DNA of 64,000 bases from SAR324 cluster bacterium (GCA_028281495.1 JANQJU010000023.1:310001-374000); one strand, 5' to 3'; positions 54,240-64,000 are shown, numbered from the stretch's first letter. Notes: generated by a model from the sequence alone, not told the origin. Made by a program: numbers and translations.

Positions 54240-54282
54240 TGTGAAAACACTTACTTGGAAATTTAAAGTAAGTGTTTTCACA
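54240..54282 (-). terminator. Rho-independent terminator of the secreted-protein gene
   Basis: A perfect 17-base stem (54240-54256 against 54266-54282, core GTGAAAACACTTACT) closes on a 9-base loop. On the minus strand it is followed by a U-rich stretch (ATTTTTTTAAATTTT). It begins 20 bases after the stop at 54302. Confidence 0.9.
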
Positions 54283-54301
54283 ATTTGATTATAATAATTT
54301 A

Positions 54302-54697
54302 TCAATAATGTTTATCATACATAGTAATTTCGGTGATTTTACAGAAATTATTGCTGGTATAGGTTGTGCCAGTATCTACGTAAATCAAAACTTTCTTGTT
54401 ATGCAGTAAGGCTTCTTTAGCAACTGCCACTAATTCATCGCGAGATCCATCACTGGGGGCGATTGCACCACCACCAGCAAAGCAACTGCCTGCTCCCCAA
54501 GCACTAGTATCCGAAATACCTACTAAGACTAGATTATTGTAAGTGCCGTAGTTTGGGCGTGAAGAGGAGTTTGCGCCAACAGAGGTGATATAAACTCCAT
54601 TTTTTGCTGGTTCGGCTGCAAACGCGGATTGGCCCAACCCTGCAATCATTAAACCTGTAACACCCATGACTACTGCTTTTTTTATTGATTTCAACAT
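54302..54697 (-). CDS. Small secreted protein of unknown function
   Basis: The 131-residue product has a clean signal peptide (MIAGLGQSAFAA, cleavage after AFA) and a ~104-residue mature domain with two cysteines (in GSCFAGG and NNFCKITE) likely to form a disulfide. It contains NGVYITSVGANSSS and the helix AVAKEALLHNKKVLIYVD. The design is like the protein at 16171-16539, and the pattern loosely resembles small secreted proteins called subtilase-cytotoxin-B-like, a weak hint. It has GAGGT before the ATG and its own strong terminator, so it is a single-gene unit. Confidence 0.75.
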   Translation of the reverse strand: MLKSIKKAVVMGVTGLMIAGLGQSAFAAEPAKNGVYITSVGANSSSRPNYGTYNNLVLVGISDTSAWGAGSCFAGGGAIAPSDGSRDELVAVAKEALLHNKKVLIYVDTGTTYTSNNFCKITEITMYDKHY

Positions 54698-55581
54698 AAA
54701 TACCTCAATAAATAATTAGATTTAGAAATTTATACATACAGAAAAAATCTCTGTATATAAACTGAGAGATTTTAAAGTATCATTACTTTTTCCTCAGTAA
54801 TTAAACTAAAAATCGGACATTTTGAATGCCTTTTATTTTACATAAAACATAGGCATGAAAAATTAATTTCGAATTATCTGATGTCTGAAAAAATAAATGA
54901 CACAGCCTAATTAGAAACCGTTTTAATGAATTTTGATTTCATCAAGTCCGAGTAATTATATAGACAACAGTTAATTCATTTCTTCGATTTTTTTCCAAAA
55001 TTAAATTTTTTTTATGAATTATGATTCATAAGATAGCCTGTCATTGTAAGCTCGAACTTAGTGTGATCTCTTTGAAATCAATGGTCCTTTGCGGAATGGG
55101 GATAACCCGATTGGGAGAAGGCGGGTAATAAATAGAGTGGTAGTGTTCTATCAAAGCAGTGGTTGGCTTGAACTTGAAATACGGGATAAATTGTACGCTG
55201 TGATGATTCACTTGTTGGTTTGGAATTTTCACGATCCCTCACCATTCATTAGGAATTGTAAACCTATCTTTCAATTTTATGATGTGGAAAAGAATAGGCC
55301 CTTAAAATGTATTGGCAACGAGGAGCCTACACCGTTAAACGGATCGCCACTTTAAGAGGAAGAGAGAAGGAATATTTTTGTAGGTTGTCCACACTGGAGA
55401 AAAATATTATTGGCCTACTAAGACAGTTATCGAACGCGTGATCGAGTATATGCTTGGTGAGAAAGAGCGATAAACTTGGCTATCGAACTTGGATACTGAC
55501 ATAATCTAAATTCTTTCTCTCACAGCAAACTAATTGAGAACATAGCATTCCCTGATCCGTATGGATGGTTTTGGAGCAACT
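54698..55581. other. AT-rich intergenic region with possible gene relics
   Basis: The left part is AT-rich and should hold the promoter of the secreted-protein gene. Around 55307-55441 a 44-codon plus-strand frame (start MYWQRGAYTVKRIAT, end RLSTLEKNIIGLL) reads like protein, but lacks a ribosome binding site and follows in-frame stops. It may be a decayed gene fragment. No other feature is clear. Confidence 0.35.
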
Positions 55582-57144
55582 ATGCAAAAAGAATTCAACA
55601 CGACGGGCCCTTGTCTTCCAAACGAACATTATATGTTGCCCGCGCAAAGTCGTTGTCCAAGTGCAATGAGGCTGATTGAGCGAAAAAAATATTTCGTAAT
55701 CCACGCGGCAAGGCAAACGGGAAAAACTACGATGCTGCTAGATATGGCCAATCAGATCAATTCGTCTGGAGACTACTATGGGCTGTATTGTACCCTCGAA
55801 GCCCTGCAAGACATTCATGATGCCAAAGAAGGAATCCCCATTGTTATCCAGCAACTGCAATATTGTATTGAATTCAACCCTGTCCTTAGTCAGTTCCCGT
55901 TTGCTTCAGACCTCGATTCTTCCCAATATGGAAATCTGGTGAATCGGTCTTTGGCCCGTTTTTGCCAATTGTTGGACAAACCCTTAGTGATTCTATTCGA
56001 TGAAGTCGATTGCTTATCGAACCAAACCCTGATTTCGTTTTTAAGGCAACTACGAACTGGCTACGTCAACCGTGGAACCATTCCTTTTATGCATTCCGTC
56101 GCTTTGGTTGGAATGAGAAACGTCCGAGACTTCAAAGCAAAAATCCGAGAAGAGCAAGATACCTTAGGAAGTGCTAGCCCATTCAATATTATTGCAGAAG
56201 CATTGACGATTCGGAACTTCACACACCAAGAGGTAGCCGATTTGTGCGATCAGCATACTCAAGAGACCGGACAAGTCTTTCCTGCTGATGTGATTGAATC
56301 GGTATTTGAAAATACTCAGGGACAACCTTGGTTGGTCAACGCCATTGCACATCAAATCGTCGAAAAAACTCAAACCAACGAATTATCGACTCCTATTGCC
56401 CTAGATCACGTTGACCGAGCCATTCAAGCCTTAATCAAACGCCGCGATACTCATATCGACAGTCTCTTAGAACGCTTGAAAGAAACCCGTGTGCAAAAGA
56501 TTGTCGAACCCCTGATTTTGGGTGAACAACGCGAATATGATTCATTGCATGATGACTACCGCTATGTGTTGGATTTGGGGTTGCTTGCCGAGAGGAATAA
56601 AAAGCTTGTTCCAGCCAATCCCATCTATACGGAAGTGATTCTGTGGGTACTCACTCATCAAGCACAAACCAAACTAGACGATGCCGATTTTCCTCCGGAA
56701 GCTCCCGCTTATTTGGTGGATGGACGTTTGGACATGAAGCACCTGCTCAATGATTTTCAGGAATTTTGGCGGGAGAACAGTGAGATTTGGATCGAACGGT
56801 ATTGGTACAAAGAGGCAGCTCCGCATCTGATCCTACAAGCATTTTTACAACGGGTGATTAACTCAGGGGGAGCCATCATTCGAGAAATGGCATCCGGCAC
56901 ACAGCGGCTCGATTTATGCGTAATATTTGACAATCAACGCTATCCCCTGGAACTCAAATTGCGCTACTCCGATAAAACTTACAACGAGGGAAAACATCAG
57001 CTTGTGGGATATATGGACCGATTGGGTTGCGAAGAAGGTTGGTTGATCGTGTTTGATCGACGACCGGAAATCGACTGGAAACAAAAATTGTTTTGGCAAA
57101 CCGAATCGATCCGCAGCCACTTGATACATATTGTGGGGTGTTAA
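55582..57144 (+). CDS. AAA-type ATPase with C-terminal PD-(D/E)XK nuclease-like domain
   Basis: The 520-residue cytoplasmic protein begins with a P-loop NTPase domain: Walker A in HAARQTGKTTML (about residues 43-54) and Walker B in LVILFDEVD. A helical winged-helix-like region follows. The C-terminal ~130 residues end in the restriction-fold pattern LDLCVIFDNQRYPLELKL, where Asp and E-x-K are the usual metal-binding catalytic residues. The pairing of such an ATPase with a PD-(D/E)XK domain is seen in families of unknown or mobile-element-associated function. The start at 55582 has GGAG six bases upstream. It lies alone between an AT-rich region and the RHS gene. Nuclease activity is inferred. 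Confidence 0.82.
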   Translation: MQKEFNTTGPCLPNEHYMLPAQSRCPSAMRLIERKKYFVIHAARQTGKTTMLLDMANQINSSGDYYGLYCTLEALQDIHDAKEGIPIVIQQLQYCIEFNPVLSQFPFASDLDSSQYGNLVNRSLARFCQLLDKPLVILFDEVDCLSNQTLISFLRQLRTGYVNRGTIPFMHSVALVGMRNVRDFKAKIREEQDTLGSASPFNIIAEALTIRNFTHQEVADLCDQHTQETGQVFPADVIESVFENTQGQPWLVNAIAHQIVEKTQTNELSTPIALDHVDRAIQALIKRRDTHIDSLLERLKETRVQKIVEPLILGEQREYDSLHDDYRYVLDLGLLAERNKKLVPANPIYTEVILWVLTHQAQTKLDDADFPPEAPAYLVDGRLDMKHLLNDFQEFWRENSEIWIERYWYKEAAPHLILQAFLQRVINSGGAIIREMASGTQRLDLCVIFDNQRYPLELKLRYSDKTYNEGKHQLVGYMDRLGCEEGWLIVFDRRPEIDWKQKLFWQTESIRSHLIHIVGC

Positions 57145-57190
57145 GAAAACGCCCTTTTCAGATCGTTATTAACAGCTTGGGGCAACTTCT

Positions 57191-57226
57191 GACGATATGG
57201 GACGATATGGGACGACTTGGGACGAG
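57191..57226. repeat. 10-bp tandem repeat before the RHS gene
   Basis: GACGATATGG occurs twice, then GACGACTTGG and GACGAG, giving about 3.6 units in the spacer after the AAA gene. Confidence 0.75.
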
Positions 57227-57377
57227 TCGCTCCATTTTCATAACTGAATTAAGAGAGTAAGACAGGTTTGAACCCCTCACGGAGAATTAAGAATTTTCCG
57301 TCATCATTCGTCATTTCTTACGGCGAAGAGATAGGGTGGTTCAAAACCCTCAACTCTTTATTAATCAGGAGAACCCT

Positions 57378-60300
57378 ATGAAAAAATTTAAGAAAAAGTA
57401 TCTACCGTTTTTCAAAAAACTGATGGTGATGCTAATCATTCAAACATTTCTGTATGCCACGGTTCCTTTACCCGTTGGTGCTAATCCCAACGTAGCAGAT
57501 TTTCCAAATTCTCCCACTCAGATGTCGGGATTCCCAAACTATCAATCCGATCCCAGTGACGGCTTACAAACCATCTCGCCTGCTGAAAATATTCTAGAAC
57601 TGGAAGGCTTGGATTCCAATTCGTTTGGATCGGCTCAATTTAGTCTCCCGTTGATTCTTCCACCTGGAAGGCAGGAAATGATGCCTCCCCTTTCGATCAA
57701 CTACGGTTCGGACAGTGAAAACGGATGGCTAGGAGTCGATTTTAGCATCACCATTCCTATGGTAACGATTGATACTCGATTTGGCGTTCCCAGTTATGAC
57801 GGGCAAGATCGATATCTATTGAACGGAAGCCAATTGATCGAAGTGGATACGATTGGCGACACCACAACCTATCGAGAACGGGTGGAAGGTGCCTTCCAAC
57901 GGATCGAACGCATTGGCACCAACCCTTCCAATTACCGCTTCGAAATCACCGATAAACTCGGAATCAAAAGCATCTATGGAGTCAACTCGGCCGTCTTGCG
58001 TAGCTATCGAAATATCAATGGAACGCAGCCGATCTACATGTGGTATTTGAGTCAAACGGTCGACCCCAATGGAAACACGATCCGCTATGAATACACGGTA
58101 GATACCAATACCACTGGCGTGGGAGAAGACTGGCGAATGCTGTACCTCAGCACGATTCGCTACACTGGGCACACCAGCGGCGAGATGGGCAATTACACCG
58201 TGCATTTCCTCAACGACCCCCAAGTACGTCAAGATATCATTAGTGACGCGAGGGGGCGGTTCCAAATGAAAACCCGCTTTCGCCTTCAAGAAATCCAGAT
58301 CAAATACAAAAACGATCTGATTCGAAAATACCGGTTGGATTACATCTACGGGGATTTCGGCAAGTCAAAGATTTCAAGCATCCGAGAACTCGATGCTGCT
58401 GGAAACGAATTCTACGCCTATTCCTTCGACTATTACCGAATGCCTACCAAAAATGGTGGTTTTGATGGATTTCAATCCGTTGAAAAATGGAACAATGCTG
58501 AACGGAACATCAGTGAAAATCAAACCTTCAGTGGAGGGGCAGAGATCTTTGCGGGAGTGGGTCCGAGCGGCAATGGAGAAAACTCGATTGGAGCCGGAAT
58601 CAATTTTCAGTACGAACGCGGTAATGACTTGGCCACCTTTTTGGATATCGATGGCGATGGCCTACCCGATCAGATTTTTCAAGATAGTGCTGGCTCTCCC
58701 ATCGGCTATCGTTTGAACACGGGAAGCAGCTTCTCTCCCTTCCAAAACTTGACGTCTTTGGGGGGCCAAATGAATTCCGATGAACAATTTGATATCGGAT
58801 TCAAATTCAGTGTGGGGTTGGCTGCTTTGCAAGCGAACATTGGGGGAAACTTCAGTTTCAACAAAGGGTTGACCTCTTTGGAAGACATCAATGGCGACGG
58901 CTTTATTGATTTCATCCCTGGTGCTGGGGATTCGGTATTTAAACAAGGCAGTGGTTTAGGGGGGTTTGTGTCCACTCCTTGGACCATTCCTGGTGGTGCG
59001 TTGAATTTGGATCTCGATATGGGGATCAGCGACCTCGAAGAAATGGAAGACTTGGAAGCCGCGTATCACCCATTAGATGCCGTTCGCAAATGGAAACCGT
59101 ATCACGCCGGCACGATTTTGCTGACCAGCGAGATCGAAAAAACCGACAACGGGGATGGCATCAGCGACGGTGTCGAAGTGAATTTGTACAAAGAGGCGCA
59201 GAGTCTCTTCACCAATCCAGTTGTCTTGAACGAAGGAGCACAAACGACCCATTCCTTTCAGGAATCCATTGAAATCACACTCGATGAGGCAATTTATTTT
59301 CAAGTGAATGCCGTGGACGGCATCAATAATGACACCATTGTGTGGGATGCCGAAATTACGTACACGGCGATTCAGTTTCATGACGACATGGAGGGATATT
59401 TTCTATCGAGTCAACCCTACCCATACAATGGAAACACATATCCGGTATTTCAAGAAGGGAATCGATTTTATATCGAAGTCTCCCATGGCACCCAATCCTT
59501 CCGAGTGTACTCCGACACATCCTATCCGGTCACACAAGCCCCGTATGCGCCTGGAATTCAGGAAGCGGTTGTGATCGATGCGACGACCGAAAACACAGGC
59601 AATCAGATCAAAACCAGTTTCATTCTCTTAGACGACTTCGACACCAACGGAGATCTCATCAGTGTGCGTCAGTATCTGCATGTTTTTGATGCGGCAACAG
59701 ATTTCAATGTGACGGATATTCGAGATGCTGCTGGACTCACTGACGAGTTTTTTGGTGGGGGGGTTTACAACTGGTATTACGGAGAATGGAACGGTGCCTT
59801 AAGTTGGGACCCGACCTTGATCGGGGCCGAACCTGAAAATGAAGACGACCCCATTCCCTTTGTTTCCATGTCTGCTCTTGAAGCAAATGATGCTCAAAAT
59901 CCGACGGGAGAAGACCTCTGGAAAGGGACCGAAACCTCGTACAAGGATCGTTCGGTGGATTCCAATGGTGATGTCGTGGAGGTACAAAAGTTCTTTGCAA
60001 GCTTGGTTTCTTTTGGAGAAATGACTCCTTCCAAAAAAGGGGGGGATGCGACTGAGAATATCCCTACTGGAGAAATTTCCATTCAAGCGGGCGGCATTTC
60101 TGTGCTGCCCAAAAGCTTCAACTATTCGATCAATGCCGGTGGAGGGGTTGCTGGAATTCCAGCACCGACGATCAACTTCAGCAAATCCAAAACCTATGTC
60201 GAACTGATCGACATGAATGGAGACCAATACCCCGACCAACTGCTTTCGAGTGTGGACAATGGCACGATGACCGCCATTCAAAATGTAGGCGGCACAGGTT

Positions 60301-63300
60301 ACGGAAAAACGGCGGTTTATGAAGGGTTTGGAAACATCCGCGAAAGCATTACCCAAGTTTATGGAGGAGGTTACAATCCCGGGGGAACTGGAAGTGACAT
60401 TGAGATTCGACAGACCCCCGAAGGAGAGATCATTTCCGCCAGCTCCGACAACGCATCCTATGGTCCCGCCCCCTCGTTCAATTGGAGTTTAGGTGAGAAT
60501 ATCACCCAGACCGATCTGATTGATATCAACGGAGACGGACTTCCTGACCATATTCAACGGGATTCGGAGCAAGAGTATCGCGTGAGGTTGAATTTGGGGG
60601 ATGGCTTCGGTGTGGAAGAGAGTTTTTCCACAGCAGGTTTTGACGATGCTCCCCTGCAATCGGATCTCATCGATTTGTTGATGACGGTCAACTCCGCAGT
60701 TTCCGGATTCCCAGACAATGGGGCCGATAGTGTGCGTTATACCAACACCGTGAGTGGCGGGGTCAACATCAGTTTTGGTGCTGACAAGGTGAATGCCAAT
60801 GGCAGTTTGACCCTCTCAGGAAGCCGCACCAAGTCGGACTTAGTGGATATGAATGGCGACGGTTTGGTGGATCAAGTGTTCAAGCTGAATCGCAATGACT
60901 ATTTTTTAGTACGGTTCAACTATGGGGATCATTTTGGGCCGGTGGTCCAATGGTTCACCCCGGGTTGGACAATCGACGGGGACAACTTTCAAATCGACAA
61001 TTTTGCTTCTGCCATCATTCAACAAGTGGCTGAAGAATTGTTTGCCAAAAATGGAGCTGACGACATTGATACCAGTGCCATCAATATCGATTTTAGTGCC
61101 ATCGAAGGGATTGCAGGAGATCTGGCCGAGGACCTCAACATTTTGGGAGCAGGCGATGTGATCAACTGGAACGGTAGCTTCAGTGCCTCGGTAGGTTTAG
61201 GAGGGACTGTGGAAATCCCGTTGGGTCCCACCGGATTTTCCGTTTATGTTTCGCCGAGCGGAAACTTTGCCTACAGCCTTTCCTCAGCTCAATTGCAAAT
61301 GAGCGATGTGGATGGCGATAACCTTCCCGACCACATTTTCAAATACGGTTTGGATGAATTTTTTCGCGTCAAACTCAACAATGCAAAGAAGGTAGGTTTG
61401 TTGAAGACCATCCACTCGCCCTTGGGGAGTGTGACCCATTTAGATTACGACCGGATTCGTCATTCGGTGACCTCTCCCAATCACCAGTATGTTCTAGCAG
61501 AGGTGACCCATGAGGATGGCATGGGGAACAGCTATGGGGTTCGATACGATTATTTCGACTCCGGTTTCTATGATCGAAGCGAACGCGAGTTTTACGGTTT
61601 TGCCCAAGTGCGGGAAATCTATACCGATCAAACGTATCGGGATCAGTTTTTTCACAATCAGGATTTTTATCGCAAAGGGCTCATGGTGTTGGAAGAACGC
61701 CGAGATGCTTCAGATCGTATCATGTTTCAATCGGAGCATGAGTATGAGTTGGTGCTGGTCGATGTCGGAAGCAAACCGGTGTATTTCCCCGCCAATACCC
61801 TCAATACTGAACGATTTTACGATCTGAACAATCCACAAGAACTACCCAAGGCTCAACAAACCTTGTTCGAGTATGATCAGTACGGCAATATCGTGGAAGT
61901 GTTTGACCGGGCAGATATCGAATTCCTCGACGACGACAATTTTACCTTCACCGCCTATTATCAAGATCTGGACAACTACATTGTCGCCAACCCCTCTTCC
62001 AATAAAGTCACCGATGCTTCGGGAGTGACTTTCCGTCAACAATTCCATACTTACGATGCACGCGGCAATCTTCTGGAAACCCAGCATCTTTTAAATACAA
62101 GCCTCACCAATCCCATTTATTCGTTCCGTTATGATCAATATGGCAACATGGTGGAGCAAACGGATCCTTCGGGTTTTCAAATCACGTATGAATACGATAC
62201 CGAAAATCATACTTACCCCACATTCACCAACGACTCGTTCGGACATATCACGACTGCCGAATATGATTTCCAGTTTGGGGTGAATCTGGTTTCTACCGAT
62301 CCGAACGGCAACACCACGCTCTCCGAGTACGATTCTGTTGGGAGGTTGACCAAAGTATGGTCGCCTTATGACGATCCTCTGACTGGTATTCCTTCCGTGG
62401 AATATCAGTATTTCACCGATTCTTTTCCTTTGAGAGCCGTCACCAAAAACAAGCAACATTTCGATCCCACCAACTCCAAAACCATCGATGTGGTCACCAT
62501 CATTGATGGTCTGGACAGACCTCTGCAAACCAAAACCGAAGCGGATGTCGACCTCGGTGGAAACGAGCAGTATGGGATGATCGTTTCCGGAAACACAGAA
62601 TACGACAACATGGGGCGTGTGAAACGGCAAGGACAACCTGTTTTTGAAGCCGGTTACAATCTGTCGTTGAGTACGATTCCTACAAAAAATCCAGTGGTCA
62701 GTTCCTACGACGCCTTGGGTCGACTCATTACGGAAGAACTGCCCGATGGGGAGGAAATCCATACGGAGTATTCGATTGACACACGACTGTTTAAGACGCT
62801 GACGATCGATCCGCTTGGAAACAAAACCGCACATTATCAGGACGTGTACACCAACATTCGTCAGGTGGAGGAAATCCTTCAAGGAACTCCCCTTCTCACC
62901 ACGTATGCTTATAACGTGCTGAGTGAATTGGTGGAAATCACCGATGATCAAGGCCATCTCACCAACATCGAATACGACACGATGGGGCGGCAAATCTCTG
63001 TAACCAATCCTGATCGAGGATTGCAGGAATTCCGTTACGACTTGCTAGGCAATCTGGTTGAAAAAATAGATGCGAACCTTCGCGAGAAATCTCAATCGAT
63101 TCAATACGAATACGACTTCTTTCGGCTGCGTAAAATCGACTATCCCGAAAGTCCCGATGTCGAGTTCACCTATGGTGATGTTGGAGCGACCGACAACCGT
63201 GTGGGCGAAGTAGCAAGCGTTACTGACGCCTCTGGAATCACGGAACTGTATTACGGAAAATTAGGGGACATCACGAAGGTGGAAAAAACCTTAAATTTCC

Positions 63301-64000
63301 TGGTTCCGGGTCATGCCCCTGAAATGTTCACGAACGAGTATCGTTACGATTATATGGGCCGAATCGAATGGCAACGTTTCCCTGACAACGAAGAAATTTT
63401 TTATCAGTTCGACGAAGGGGGAATGATGGATTCGGTTTATGGGATCCACAAAGGAGCACGTTTCGATTATGTCAAACAGTCGGGGTATGATGAGTTCGGT
63501 CAAAAGGTGTTTGTTCAATTCGGGAATGATGTGGAAACCCGTTACACTTACGACCCCCATCGACGTTGGGTGGACGCCATTCAAACGAACACGGCTTCGG
63601 GAACCACCTTCCAAGATTTCACGTATCAACGGGATGCAGTGGGCAATATCCTCTTGGCGCAAAATCAAGGAGAAAAACAAAGCGAACAAACCTACCAGTA
63701 TGATGATCTATACCGTCTCGTGAGTGCTGAAGGGTTTTACCAGGCCCCAAAACCCAATTTCACGAGCTATTACCAGCAAAATCTTAACTACGACACCATT
63801 GGAAATATCATCCAAAAAACCAGTGTTGGAATTGAGAACCCAGGCAATCGAGACATCAAAGACCTGAGTTATGACCTGGTCTATCAAATGGATGCTCAGC
63901 GCCCTCACCAAGCTTCTTATATTGGAGACCACTTTTATGAGTACGATGGAAATGGCAACCTGATTGGAGTGTATCTGGACCGATCTTTGTCCAGCAATGG
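57378..64000 (+). CDS. Exported SpvB/TcB-like RHS-repeat protein (partial, 3' end missing)
   Basis: The frame stays open from the ATG at 57378 to the window edge (about 2207 codons), so the C-terminus is missing. AGGAG precedes the start. A signal peptide (MVMLIIQTFLYATVPLPVGA, about residues 16-35) suggests export. The SpvB-like N-terminal domain follows (SAQFSLPLILPPGR, PPLSINYGSDSENGWLGVDF). In the first two-thirds there are six FG-GAP/VCBS-type motifs such as DIDGDGLPD, DINGDGFID and DMNGDGLVD, probably calcium-binding. From about residue 1450 YD repeats of the RHS type appear (YDQYGN, YDTMGR, YEYDGNGNL), the cocoon-forming part of Tc toxin B and RHS proteins. A toxin or specialised tip may lie beyond the window. 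No other Tc subunit is seen. Confidence 0.9.
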   Translation, partial: MKKFKKKYLPFFKKLMVMLIIQTFLYATVPLPVGANPNVADFPNSPTQMSGFPNYQSDPSDGLQTISPAENILELEGLDSNSFGSAQFSLPLILPPGRQEMMPPLSINYGSDSENGWLGVDFSITIPMVTIDTRFGVPSYDGQDRYLLNGSQLIEVDTIGDTTTYRERVEGAFQRIERIGTNPSNYRFEITDKLGIKSIYGVNSAVLRSYRNINGTQPIYMWYLSQTVDPNGNTIRYEYTVDTNTTGVGEDWRMLYLSTIRYTGHTSGEMGNYTVHFLNDPQVRQDIISDARGRFQMKTRFRLQEIQIKYKNDLIRKYRLDYIYGDFGKSKISSIRELDAAGNEFYAYSFDYYRMPTKNGGFDGFQSVEKWNNAERNISENQTFSGGAEIFAGVGPSGNGENSIGAGINFQYERGNDLATFLDIDGDGLPDQIFQDSAGSPIGYRLNTGSSFSPFQNLTSLGGQMNSDEQFDIGFKFSVGLAALQANIGGNFSFNKGLTSLEDINGDGFIDFIPGAGDSVFKQGSGLGGFVSTPWTIPGGALNLDLDMGISDLEEMEDLEAAYHPLDAVRKWKPYHAGTILLTSEIEKTDNGDGISDGVEVNLYKEAQSLFTNPVVLNEGAQTTHSFQESIEITLDEAIYFQVNAVDGINNDTIVWDAEITYTAIQFHDDMEGYFLSSQPYPYNGNTYPVFQEGNRFYIEVSHGTQSFRVYSDTSYPVTQAPYAPGIQEAVVIDATTENTGNQIKTSFILLDDFDTNGDLISVRQYLHVFDAATDFNVTDIRDAAGLTDEFFGGGVYNWYYGEWNGALSWDPTLIGAEPENEDDPIPFVSMSALEANDAQNPTGEDLWKGTETSYKDRSVDSNGDVVEVQKFFASLVSFGEMTPSKKGGDATENIPTGEISIQAGGISVLPKSFNYSINAGGGVAGIPAPTINFSKSKTYVELIDMNGDQYPDQLLSSVDNGTMTAIQNVGGTGYGKTAVYEGFGNIRESITQVYGGGYNPGGTGSDIEIRQTPEGEIISASSDNASYGPAPSFNWSLGENITQTDLIDINGDGLPDHIQRDSEQEYRVRLNLGDGFGVEESFSTAGFDDAPLQSDLIDLLMTVNSAVSGFPDNGADSVRYTNTVSGGVNISFGADKVNANGSLTLSGSRTKSDLVDMNGDGLVDQVFKLNRNDYFLVRFNYGDHFGPVVQWFTPGWTIDGDNFQIDNFASAIIQQVAEELFAKNGADDIDTSAINIDFSAIEGIAGDLAEDLNILGAGDVINWNGSFSASVGLGGTVEIPLGPTGFSVYVSPSGNFAYSLSSAQLQMSDVDGDNLPDHIFKYGLDEFFRVKLNNAKKVGLLKTIHSPLGSVTHLDYDRIRHSVTSPNHQYVLAEVTHEDGMGNSYGVRYDYFDSGFYDRSEREFYGFAQVREIYTDQTYRDQFFHNQDFYRKGLMVLEERRDASDRIMFQSEHEYELVLVDVGSKPVYFPANTLNTERFYDLNNPQELPKAQQTLFEYDQYGNIVEVFDRADIEFLDDDNFTFTAYYQDLDNYIVANPSSNKVTDASGVTFRQQFHTYDARGNLLETQHLLNTSLTNPIYSFRYDQYGNMVEQTDPSGFQITYEYDTENHTYPTFTNDSFGHITTAEYDFQFGVNLVSTDPNGNTTLSEYDSVGRLTKVWSPYDDPLTGIPSVEYQYFTDSFPLRAVTKNKQHFDPTNSKTIDVVTIIDGLDRPLQTKTEADVDLGGNEQYGMIVSGNTEYDNMGRVKRQGQPVFEAGYNLSLSTIPTKNPVVSSYDALGRLITEELPDGEEIHTEYSIDTRLFKTLTIDPLGNKTAHYQDVYTNIRQVEEILQGTPLLTTYAYNVLSELVEITDDQGHLTNIEYDTMGRQISVTNPDRGLQEFRYDLLGNLVEKIDANLREKSQSIQYEYDFFRLRKIDYPESPDVEFTYGDVGATDNRVGEVASVTDASGITELYYGKLGDITKVEKTLNFLVPGHAPEMFTNEYRYDYMGRIEWQRFPDNEEIFYQFDEGGMMDSVYGIHKGARFDYVKQSGYDEFGQKVFVQFGNDVETRYTYDPHRRWVDAIQTNTASGTTFQDFTYQRDAVGNILLAQNQGEKQSEQTYQYDDLYRLVSAEGFYQAPKPNFTSYYQQNLNYDTIGNIIQKTSVGIENPGNRDIKDLSYDLVYQMDAQRPHQASYIGDHFYEYDGNGNLIGVYLDRSLSSN

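Noticed and set aside
55089..55355. 88-codon plus-strand frame (and the 63-codon minus-strand one) in the AT-rich gap
   Set aside because: Neither has a ribosome binding site or recognisable similarity; a relic is possible but not shown.
59799..60356. Open frames opposite the RHS gene, including this 185-codon one and one at 62091-62993
   Set aside because: Shadows of the SpvB/RHS coding frame, which is continuous to the window end.

Overview
The window looks like chromosomal DNA of a Gram-negative, flagellated bacterium. The evidence is a type VI secretion system (T6SS), several lipobox lipoproteins, a periplasmic alpha-2-macroglobulin with a PBP1C-type peptidoglycan synthase, a flagellin behind a sigma-28-like promoter, and sigma-54 promoters with a sigma-54 activator. 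The gene mix (sigma-54 activator, DUF2169 T6SS adaptor, spondin-domain and S8 lipoproteins, a large SpvB/RHS protein) suggests a proteobacterium or deltaproteobacterium-like lineage. No rRNA, tRNA or CRISPR array was seen and the genus cannot be fixed.

Region 1 (1-13837) is part of a T6SS locus. On the minus strand tssG, vgrG and a DUF2169-pentapeptide adaptor are joined by 4-base ATGA overlaps. On the plus strand, after a small winged-helix-like protein, come a single gene in which the sheath subunits TssB and TssC are fused, then hcp, tssE, tssF, a sigma-54 enhancer-binding protein and a SPOR-domain membrane protein. The two arms diverge from a ~540 bp spacer with one -24/-12 promoter facing each way, so the encoded activator probably switches on the whole locus. 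TssA, TssJ, TssK, TssL, TssM and ClpV are not in the window.

Region 2 (13844-23407) holds a DUF2887 nuclease-like protein, an alpha/beta hydrolase, a small secreted protein, two lipoproteins (one a subtilisin-family protease), a coiled-coil protein and a 769-residue flagellin. Region 3 (23602-38048) is a minus-strand set, possibly one operon: an SGNH hydrolase, a 1706-residue exported protein of unknown function, a thioester-containing alpha-2-macroglobulin and PBP1C. This looks like a periplasmic defence and cell-wall repair module with an extra giant partner.

Region 4 (38049-57144) is a mosaic of single metabolic and accessory genes: an ASCH-GNAT fusion, a tandem SpoA protein with an unusual N-terminal domain, an aminotransferase, an SPFH protein, a truncated serine hydrolase, a GST, a GH3 glucosidase lipoprotein behind four LacI-type operator palindromes, an AAC(3)-family acetyltransferase, a spondin lipoprotein, a diheme cytochrome c, a methyltransferase, a YHS protein and an AAA ATPase/nuclease. 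It contains gene relics, a MITE-like palindrome and many short tandem repeats at gene edges. Region 5 (57378-end) is the first 2200 or so codons of an exported SpvB/RHS protein that runs off the window.
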